NCBI GenBank assembly: GCA_963772225.1
Contig: CAVYWD010000011.1
Span: forward strand, 930,001-994,000
DNA from: CAVYWD01 sp963772225
GTDB lineage: Bacteria; Myxococcota; Myxococcia; Myxococcales; UBA5297
Direction: 5' to 3'
DNA: 64,000 bases
A program made the position numbers and the translations under genes. The notes under the pieces are model-generated. The model did not search any database, was not told the DNA's origin, and was given only the letters and a program-made list of their open reading frames with translations. Below, piece by piece: positions 56,049-64,000 of the stretch (the first letter of the stretch is position 1; each line of letters begins with the position of its first letter).

Positions 56049-56571
56049 GCGCCGGCGCGGGGCCGTCGCGCTCGGCCAGCTCGTTGAGCTCGGTCTGAAG
56101 CTCGCTCGCGAACGCCACCAGGTCGGCGAGCGAGGCGCTGAAGCGAAAGAGCGCCAGGTCCTCGCCCTCGCCGCTCCGCGCTCCCGACAGCCGCCCGAGC
56201 AGCCCTAACAAATCCACGCCCACCTCGACGACGAAGCGGTCCTTTCCGCCTTCGGCGCGCCCGACCTGGAGGCCCAGCTCGGTCGAGACCTGCGAGCGGA
56301 AAGCGAACCCATCGCTCTCTGCGCGAATCAGCCGCCCTGCGGCCGCCGCCAGCTCCTCTGCCTCGGCGACCGAGAAGCGGTAGACCACCAGCCGGACGAA
56401 GGGCCACCAGGTGGAGTCCGAGCGGTCGAAGTGCTCGACCGCCGCCTGGGCCACCAGCTTTCGCGCGCGCCGCGCCTCGGGCAGGAGCGCCGCGCCGGCG
56501 GGCAGCGTCTCCTGGTCGGCCAAGGTCAGCCGCAGGCGGAGGTTCTTTGCGAGGTTGACGAGCGACGCCAT
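56026..56571 (-). CDS. Hypothetical protein
   Basis: 181 residues, not recognised. It starts MASLVNLAKNLRLRLTLADQ; mixed helices and strands follow (WWPFVRLVVYRFSVAEAEEL, KDRFVVEVGVDLLGLLG). No signal peptide, TM or metal motif. A longer start (TTG 56607) is possible. It is convergent with the tail-anchored gene and divergent from the GspF-like gene 87 bases away. Confidence 0.65.
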   Translation of the reverse strand: MASLVNLAKNLRLRLTLADQETLPAGAALLPEARRARKLVAQAAVEHFDRSDSTWWPFVRLVVYRFSVAEAEELAAAAGRLIRAESDGFAFRSQVSTELGLQVGRAEGGKDRFVVEVGVDLLGLLGRLSGARSGEGEDLALFRFSASLADLVAFASELQTELNELAERDGPAPALNAPRPG

Positions 56572-56657
56572 GTCGAACGGGTAACCGGAAAGGACGCTCG
56601 GGCGCAAGGCCGAGAGCGGCCGCCGCCGTCAGTTGCGATACCATGAGGAAGAAGGCC

Positions 56658-57801
56658 ATGACTCGCGCCCCCTCGCCCGACCTCCACGCCACTTTCTGCC
56701 CCAAGTGCGGCAAGCCCCGGCTCGACGCGGCGGCCGAGTGCCCGTTCTGCGGCATCGTCTTCGCCCGCTTCCGCGTCCCGACCGCGGCGCCTCGGGCGGT
56801 GAGGGTCGCCCGCATTCCCTTCGTGCCGGCGGCGCGCGTCGAGTCGCTGCTCCGCCTGCTCGCGACGACGCTGGAGGCGGGCGCCACGCTCCAGTCGCTC
56901 GGCCGCGGCGAGGCGCTGCTCTGGCTGCCCCGCCCGGTCGCCGAGCGGATTCTGGATGGACGCCGACCTGGGGGTGCCGCTCACGAATTCGCTGGCCGCG
57001 CTCGACCTGGTGGACGTGGGGTCGCTGGCGCTCCTGCGCGCGAAGGAGGCCCATGGCGCTCTGCCGGCGGGCCTGCGCGAGGTGGCCGAGCGCATCGCGG
57101 CCCGGCGGAAGCGGGGCTTTCAGGCGCTGCTCGCGCTCGCGTACCCGGCGGGGCTGGTGCTCGGCGCCAGCGCCCTCCTGCCGCTGCCGACGCTCATTCG
57201 CTGCGGCGCTCGAGCGTACCTGGGGCAGGCCGCGCCGGGGTTCGTGACGGTCGCCGCGCTCGGCGGGTTCGGGCTGGGCATCTACCCGAGGCTCCGCCCG
57301 CGGCACCCGGTCCGGCGATGGGCGGCGCGAGTGCTCCGCGCGCTTCCCTTGGCGCGGTCGGCAATGTTCGACACCGCGCTCTCGACCTTCGCGGACGTGC
57401 TCGGGGCGGCGCTCGCAGCGGGGATCTCCATGCGCGAGGCGGTGGCGCAGGCCGCTCAGGCCGCGGCGCACCCCGCGCTCGCCGGCGCGGGCGGGCGCGG
57501 CGTCGCCGGGCTCGACGCCGGGCTTTCGCTGGCGCGCGCGCTGGCGCTCAGCGGGCCGTTCCCTCCGCAGTTCCTCGAGCCTATCGCCGCGGCGGAAGTG
57601 ACCGGGACGCTCGAGGGCGCGTTGGCCAGGCTGGCGCAGGAGCGGGACGGGCGGGCGAAGCGGACGGCGCTGGTTGGCCTGGGGGTCTTCACCGGGGTCG
57701 TGGCACTGTCGGCCGCGGGGCTGATTGGGTGGAAGATCATCGCGGGGTGGAGCGCGATTTGGAGCGACCAGGCGCGGATGATTGATTCGGTGGGGCCGTA
57801 G
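56658..57801 (+). CDS. GspF/PilC-domain membrane protein with N-terminal zinc ribbon, one apparent frameshift
   Basis: 380 residues after correction. A zinc ribbon CPKCG-N13-CPFCG at about residues 15-38 precedes two copies of the T2SSF (GspF/PilC) inner-membrane domain: the first with LTNSLAALDLVDVGSLALL, the second with DTALSTFADVLGAALAAGI and FLEPIAAAEVTGTLEGALAR (F-domain signature), and TM segments ALLALAYPAGLVLGASALL-type and a final VGLGVFTGVVALSAAG. F-domain proteins are platforms for type II secretion and type IV pilus assembly. The zinc ribbon is not part of ordinary GspF. No partner secretion genes lie nearby. The frame breaks at 56948-56952 (GATTC for GATC). The ATG at 56658 has GAGGAAGAAGG upstream. 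Confidence 0.78.
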
Positions 57802-58142
57802 GTAGGCGCGAATTCTGGCGCGCAGGCTTTGGCCGTTTTCGCGATGGATTGCGAAATAGAGCGGGCGCATTCATTCGCGGAAAGCTCATTCTATCCGTTC
57901 ACTGCCCAGCCCGACGTTTCCACAGGGCTGGGTGCCGAGGCATCACTACTCGCTCGCAACACGCGACGCTGGCTTAGGGCGATAGCCCGCCCTGTGGCCC
58001 AGGCGAATTCCGCCCACTCTCAGCGCGCTCATCCCGCTCGCGCTCGCCGGCCCTCGTCACGGGTGCCGCACTCTCAAGCCTTGCCCCGCGCCGTGGTTAC
58101 GGTAAGGTCTGCACCAACACAACGCCTTGCGGAGGAGGACGC
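57802..58142. other. Gene-free stretch, start of a less GC-rich block
   Basis: 341 bases without supported gene. From here to the end of the window A/T runs and A/T third-position codons become clearly more common than upstream, a sign of a boundary of acquired DNA. No tRNA, integrase or direct repeat is seen at the edge. Confidence 0.4.
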
Positions 58143-58958
58143 ATGTCGAACATGCCGAGGTGCGCGGCTTGCCTGCTCGTGGCGCTCGGGCCGGCAACAC
58201 TCGCTGCCGCTGAGCCCAATCCCACGCCTGGCCCGGAGAGCGGGGAGCGCTCCACCCCCGTCTACCCGGCGCCGAAGAAGCCGACCAAGCAGAGGATCCT
58301 GGAGTTCCTGCAAGGTGGAGTCCACTGGGGCACCGACGTTCGCTACGATTTCTCCGCGGACGGTACGGCTTCGTGGCACTTCAATGGCAGCGCCCTGTGT
58401 GCTGCTCCTGGGCGCTTCGTCGTCGGCCCAGACTCAATCTCCTTCGAGTGCCTCGTCCAATCGAGTATGCCTCCATCGGAGAAGCGTGCGAGGTTCAAGT
58501 TGGAGGTTGTTCTGGTTTCGCCGGACGTGCTCGTGTACCGCGAAGAAGGGGAGAGCGGTCGGCATGTCGTCAAACACTGCAAGAAGCTCGAGACATCTGA
58601 CCGCTACTGTGGCGATACCGGCGAAGTCCTCGTCCAGCTCACACTTGGATCGAAAGACAGAACTCTCTACGCGAAGGCACGCGAGCGGATAGAGCACATC
58701 GACTCGACAGACTACTCCGTCTTCGACTTCCATCCCGCATTCTTCGAAGGCCCACAGGCGCGTACACTTCGTCAGGAGTCAGAGATTTTCTTCACGAAGG
58801 AGAACAGAGCGTTGGCTGTCGCGCTTGCCGAGATTCTCAAGCCCATCCTGGGCCCTTTGACTCCAAAGGAGTGGCCCGGCGAATGGGACTATGGTGTCAT
58901 TCTCGTCCCGGGCTCACAAATCGCGACACCCCAGGAAACGCCCCTGCCGGCACCTTGA
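58143..58958 (+). CDS. Exported Cys-containing protein upstream of the giant gene (candidate periplasmic immunity protein)
   Basis: 271 residues, not recognised. A signal peptide (CAACLLVALGPATLAAA) is followed by a Pro-rich linker, then beta-rich sequence (WGTDVRYDFSADGTASWHF, RARFKLEVVLVSPDVLVYRE) and four cysteines in the mature part (SALCAAP, FECLVQ, KHCKKLE, RYCGDTG) that suit two disulfides in the periplasm. GGAGGAGG lies a few bases before the ATG at 58143. It ends 65 bases before the giant gene on the same strand. The pairing suggests a protective partner for that gene's product, but this is inference from order and location only. Confidence 0.72.
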   Translation: MSNMPRCAACLLVALGPATLAAAEPNPTPGPESGERSTPVYPAPKKPTKQRILEFLQGGVHWGTDVRYDFSADGTASWHFNGSALCAAPGRFVVGPDSISFECLVQSSMPPSEKRARFKLEVVLVSPDVLVYREEGESGRHVVKHCKKLETSDRYCGDTGEVLVQLTLGSKDRTLYAKARERIEHIDSTDYSVFDFHPAFFEGPQARTLRQESEIFFTKENRALAVALAEILKPILGPLTPKEWPGEWDYGVILVPGSQIATPQETPLPAP

Positions 58959-59023
58959 CGCCGAGCCTCCCGATGCGAGCTTACCCCATGATTGGCGGAG
59001 CATGCCGTGAGGGGGCGTGAGAG

Positions 59024-62000
59024 ATGGCCAACTCGACTTCGAAGTCAGCTGTTTGGTTCGACCCAGAGTTGCTCTGGGAAGTCGCAACAGAGTTCCAGCA
59101 CTGGAAATATCGCTTTGCATTGTGGAACCCGCCCGCCCTCAGCGTGCCACCGGAGCCGAGCTATCCTTTGAGCTTCCTTGAGCACGCCAAGACCAAGGGG
59201 CTTGGCGGCGACAAAAGTCTCTTCGCGGGCCTCAATCTCGAGAGTTGCAAGCAAAAGACTCTCAATGGACCGAGCACCAACTGCAGCATGTTTGTCGAAG
59301 CCGTCATCATTGGCGCCGCCATGCGAACAACCCCTGGCAAAGTGGACTGGAACCTCGATTCTCATAATCAGGTCATGGCTGCGGTCGCCGGCGCAGATCC
59401 CATAGCAGCCTATGTCGCCGCCGGTATGGCGGAAGAGTGTCGACCTGAGGACCCGCCTTCACCTTGGACTGTCTGCCAGGGATTCGCGAAACCAGACGCG
59501 AGCCACCCGAAAGGCAGTGGCCACGCCTTCTTTATCCTGGACTACGATTCAAATAGCCGGCGCTGCCTGACGCTCGAGGCTAACACCTTTGTTCTGAACC
59601 AACCCGAGGAGGGATTTGTTGGCCATCGCGGCATTTTCGACAAGGGGCAGACGAAGGCATGGGGAAGGCCCATCGGTCCAATACCTCCCGCCGGGTGGGC
59701 CGGCCTCGAAGTGCCCAAATGGGACGACATTAAAAAGCGTTACAACCTCAGCTTCAAATGCGCTCGGCTCCGACTGCGCGTCCCGAACCGGTTCTGCGCT
59801 CCGCTCAGCCGCCCCGGCGTGCCCTCGAACCCAGTGCAGGCGTACCTCAACAACGAAGACCCGGCGACGGGCGTCGGCGGCACCTATTGCCTCGGCGACA
59901 ACCGCATGCTGCACGGCGGCATTCACCTCTTCCCGGCCGAGGGCGCGGCGAGCACGCCCGTCCGCTGCATGGCCCCGGGCTACATCGTCGCGGCCCGATT
60001 GCCGCCTCCCGGAACCCCGCCGGCGACTCCAAAAGTCTTCGGCGTGACGAACAACTGGACGGGCTTCGTGCTCGTGCGCCACGAGATCGAAAAGGTCGAG
60101 GAGGCGAGCGGTGCCGAGACGAGCGGTGCGGCATCTCCCCCCAAGAGCGACTCGATATATTTGTATTCGCTGTATATGCACCTGTCTCCGCCGAACTATT
60201 CCTCGCTCGAGACCGACCCGTATCTGGCGATGCCAGCGTCGGTTCCCTGGTTCGCCGAGCTCGCCAGGAAGCGGCACGGGTCCTGGATTCGCGTTGCAGC
60301 CGACGGTCAGCCCGAACCGGGCACAGTATTCTGGTCGGCAGAGCCCTTCTCCGGATTCGACAAGCCCTACAAGGTGCACGACCACCCCAATCCCATTCGC
60401 CCCAAGGCGCCCAACGGGAAGCTCGAATGGGTCTTCAAGCATCCGCCGCTTGGCATCAACAAGATCTTCGAAGAGCTCGGGAAGGGGAAGGTGGTGACCT
60501 TTCCAGAGCCGTTCGTCCCCATCCCGACCGCGGGGGAGAACGTCGGGTTCGTCCGCCGGCTGGACCCTGGCACCTGCAAGCCTATTCCGCCCGAGGGCGT
60601 GTCGCCTCCCGACATCAAACAGTCCGGATTCATCCATTGGGAGGTCTTCGCACCTTTCACGCGCGGATCGAGCGACCTCGGCCGCTTGCTAGATTTGGCG
60701 AAGCAAGCGATCCCAGAGCTGAAAGAACTGTTGGCAAAGGAGCCCGTCAGGGAAATCTCGGACGACAACTTTCTCGAGGTCCAGGAGCTGCGCGAAAAGG
60801 TCCTTCCTGCCTTGACGGGCGCAGAGCAAGCGCTCCTCAAACCTGGCGTCGATGCGCTTGAACTCTTCGACAAGGAGGCGCGCGAGAAGAAGGACACAGT
60901 GCCGGTTCGCCTCCTGGCAGCGCACCGCTCGAGCCTCCGGGCGCTCCTCCGCGACAAGGCCTCGTTCGCAGTCCAGAACGGGTACGATGGGAAATCGCCT
61001 CCCGCGGGGTTCACCTACCCGCTCGCCCTTGACCTCGAATCAGAATCCCTTCCTCCTCCCGAGCAGAGCGCCGACGGCGCCTCCTACACGCTGGGCGTCG
61101 AATACTTGGGGCCAGGAAGCGATGGCAAGCAAGCGACCCTCGCAACGGACACGCTGGAGCTCACTCAGGCCAAGTTCAACGAGAAGTCCGACCAACGCGG
61201 GAAGTACGTCCGGCTCTGGCTCAAGGTGCCGGCCGGCGCTGACGCGGTCAGGCTCTCCTCGCCTTCGGGCGATCTCCTCCTCGGTCGCGCGGGCTCCGAC
61301 CCCGGGGACTCGAGCGCGCTGCTGCTAAAGTGCCTGCTCCCCGCTCGCTTTCGCGGCACCAGGCTCACGCACTTCAACGAGTGGTCTCCTGGCGGAGCCC
61401 AGAATCTTTGAAAAGCTGAAGGGCATCGGACTCCTCCGTTCGTCATTCAAGACTGAGGAGATCCTCCCTCTCACATGGTGGCACCCGGATGGCGCCGTCA
61501 GAGCCGACCGAGTGAAGCTCTCCGACTTCGAGGCCGCCTCTCCCGACGTGGAGTACGCGGGTTATCTGCTGCCAGCAAGCTATGGAACCAAGACAATCAG
61601 CCGGTCTGCATCGCTGTTCGGGACGGGAGACGGTCAACTCCCTGTCGACACCAAGATCGACAACATTCATCCCGTCACCTTGCTTTGCCTTTTGGAGATT
61701 CTCAGCCAACGCGGACGCATCAGGGTCAACCATGAATGGAGTCGGCTGTCCTTTCACACCAAACCCTCGCCGCCCGTCGCCTGGGGTTTCCTCGCGGCCA
61801 AGGACTTGGGCAAGGTTGCCCTGGGTGATGAGGTACGAGCCATGGTCGTCGACGACGATTACGGATACGACGCCTCGCTCCGGGTGGAGCTCCAGCTCAA
61901 GATTGACGGGGGCGCCCCTGTCCGCGTCGTCGAGACGAGCTACCAGAAGAACGGCTTCGTGCTCCACCCCCTTCGAATCGACTTCTGGGGCAATTGCTGC

Positions 62001-64000
62001 CTCGTGGTCGCTGGAGCTGCGTCCGACAAGCCCGCGCAGGTCATCAGCACCACGGCATTGACTATCGCCGCGCCCCAATTCGCAGCCCCTTCCGAGAGCG
62101 ACCAGAGGCTTGGCCTTTACAAGCCGTTCGAGACCAGGACGCACTGGGTGCTGCCCGTCAAGCTGAAGCAGACCAATCCCCTGCCTTCCGAGGTCGGAGG
62201 CGTGGTGGGCATCGAGCTTTGCGACCCTTCCGGCACTTGGAGCGACGCTCAGATCACGGTCGGCGACGCCCGGCAACGACTCTTCATTCCCGCAGTCGCC
62301 CGTGGAACGCTCATTGAGGACGGCAACCTTCTGGACACGAGCAAGGTCATTGTCCGCGACGGTTTCATCGGCTCGGCAACCACCGCCACCCTCCTGTCCG
62401 GCAAGCCCGTTGTTTTCGCCCCTGGAGTCACCCACGAAGCCTTGCGGTTGGCACAAGAGAAGGTTCCGGTTGCCGCATCCCTGTTGAACGCGGTTCAGCG
62501 GCTGCGAAGCAAGCTCGGCGCAGCCTCTTATGTCACAGTGAAAGAGCTGGGGCGCGACGGGAAGAGGTGTGTCTTGTCGTGCCCCAAGGCGGCCTACCGT
62601 TTGGCGCAGCTGGCCAGCGCCGATGCCAGCTTTTCAGACGTGCGGCTCCCCGGCTCCCAGGGCCACGACGGCAAGCTTCAGAACATGCCGGATACGGCGA
62701 CCGACAAGGCACTGGTCAAGCAGCTGACCGCGCTCGGCGTCGAGCTGGAGGTTCGTGGGCTCGAGACCCTGGACACTCTCCTTGGCCAACCAGACTGCCA
62801 ACTCAAGCGACATGGCACCAAAGGGCGCGAGCTCAATCCGACCAGTCTCTTAATGAGCGGCGACGGACTCTTCGTTACCGCCATCGACCCCAAGAAGGAG
62901 GCCAAGACCAAGGGCTACGTCACGGACAATTTCACCCTCACTGACTTCACGAGCGCCTCCGCACTGAGCGTCAGCGCCCTCCTCGTCCGCGGCCTGTGCG
63001 AGCTCCTTCAGCAGGTGAAGTGCTCGATCGGGCACATCGCTGCCAGCGGCACATCTTGCACCGTCGCCGGCAAGGGCGCGGCAGAGGCCGCGCGCAACGT
63101 TCCCTATTTTGCTCACGTGGACGATGCGCCGAGCGGAGGCCCGAACTCAAGCACAGCGACTTTGTCCGTCGCGGACCGCGGGACCCTCTTCGCGACCTTT
63201 GACCCCCAGGGCGCTCTCGACGAACTCTTCGCCGACATCGCCAAGCAAAACGGGTCTCCCGACCGGACGCCCTATCGCTTCTATTTTCGAGCCATCAACG
63301 CATTCAGCCTGGTCGCGCCTCGAGCGAATGCGATGGAGAACACGCGGCGCTATGTGCTCGAGCGAGAGATGCCTGCGTTGACCGCGGCGCCCACGCCGAG
63401 CCTCGTCTTTCGCGGGACGCCCGAGGGTGAGGACTGCGGAAGCCTGCGCAAGCTCGCATTCGAAGACCTCCAGTTCAGCCTGGTCGAGAACCAGGTCCAC
63501 GTCGCCTGTCAGCTTCGTGGAAACCGGACCGCCTGGGCGCCGTTTCACGTGAGGATCACGCACCAAACGGGGTCCGACAATCCGCCCTCGAGAACGGTCC
63601 TCGTCGATCACGGCGACCAACGGGTCACGGCCAGCTTCGAAATCCCAGCGGATGCGCGTCGGGATCAATTCTTCAAGGTCGAGGCAGAGCTGCGCGCCAA
63701 CCCAGACGCGCTGGAGCACACCCAACCCGCCCCGCTCCAGACACCGTGCCCTTTCGAGCCCTCGCTCGGCAAGCTTTCCATCGACCCATTCGGCAGCTTC
63801 CTCATGGTCCGCGCGCAGACCCGCGGTTTGCAGGCTCCGAGCCAGAACCGAAGCGTACCCGACGGCTCGGCACCCCTAACGGCGAAGCAGGTCGCAAGCC
63901 TCTCTGCGGTGCCGTGGAGCACTCGCGGCACGGCCCTCCACCTGGAAATCACGCTTGGCGGCAGGCCATGCCCAATGAGAGTCGATTACCTTCTTCCCAC
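59024..64000 (+). CDS. Giant multidomain protein with papain-like and M23-like N-terminal domains; partial, one apparent frameshift
   Basis: More than 1658 residues; the 3' end lies outside the window. No signal peptide or TM is seen. Residues about 80-190 carry a Cys-His signature of papain-fold amidases or peptidases: STNCSMFVEA (C87), KGSGHAFFILDYD (H167), and LEAN (E185/N187). Residues about 285-390 resemble an M23 lysostaphin-type metallopeptidase: NRMLHGGIH, VRCMAPGYIVAAR, FVLVRHE and YSLYMHL. The rest is long beta- and alpha-rich sequence, including a helical Glu/Lys part (residues about 550-660), without known motif. The frame breaks at 61402-61406 (GAATC for GATC): HFNEWSPGGAQ continues as IFEKLKGIGLLRSSF. 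The reading frame is then open for 865 codons to the window end. The domains suggest peptidoglycan degradation, so a contact-dependent or type VI-like effector is possible. Confidence 0.75.

Noticed and set aside
59024..64000. Programmed frameshifting in the giant gene or carB
   Set aside because: No slippery heptamer or downstream structure is seen at the break, and the same GATC-centred change occurs in unrelated genes.

Overview
The window is a high-GC bacterial chromosome segment. It most likely comes from a myxobacterium or relative (Myxococcota, the former Deltaproteobacteria). The case rests on the strong GC bias at third codon positions, a RomR-like polarity regulator, a large methyl-accepting protein, a double CheW-domain protein, many short exported proteins, a pyruvate:ferredoxin oxidoreductase beside a dihydroorotate dehydrogenase-like gene, and a B12-dependent ribonucleotide reductase. 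Genus cannot be assigned from sequence alone. I support 47 protein genes and one tRNA-Leu(CAA).

Layout. 0-5 kb: nifJ and a DHOD-like gene. 5-13 kb: an rRNA pseudouridine synthase, an M1/LTA4H-type aminopeptidase, and carA-carB split by an S23 four-helix-bundle gene inside a long inverted repeat. 13-22 kb: envelope and signalling genes (lipoprotein, chemoreceptor, penicillin-binding protein 1A, TPR protein, beta-barrel protein). 22-31 kb: tRNA-Leu, a TPR protein, a flavoprotein fused to a receiver domain, Mrp, a 13-copy minisatellite, a lipoprotein, SppA. 31-39 kb: a degenerate RtcA-like protein, an anion permease, NrdJ, a LuxR-type regulator. 38.7-47 kb: a co-directional run nadC-valS-romR-like-CheW, and a REC-GAF-GGDEF protein. 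ValRS carries a long histone H1-like tail. 47-58 kb: TsaC-like protein, glucokinase, ribosome hibernation factor, two tandem microcompartment-vertex (EutN/CcmL) proteins, RlmI, a metallo-beta-lactamase-fold protein, and a zinc-ribbon/GspF-like protein. 58-64 kb: a visibly less GC-rich block with a Cys-containing exported protein followed by a very large protein (over 1,650 residues, running off the window) that begins with papain-like and M23-like domains. This looks like an effector with a periplasmic partner.

The most striking window-wide signal is that eight apparent +1 frameshifts break otherwise intact genes: nifJ twice, carB, rtcA-like, glk, rlmI, the GspF-like gene and the giant gene. 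In six of them the sequence reads GAATC or GATTC where deleting the central base restores both a GATC and the reading frame. The other two map at or beside a GATC. The only internal variable site in the minisatellite is also GAATC versus GATATC. Because housekeeping genes are affected, a systematic sequencing or consensus error at (possibly methylated) GATC sites is the most economical explanation. A biological cut-and-mend process at GATC is the interesting alternative. Genes below are annotated across the frameshifts as single loci.
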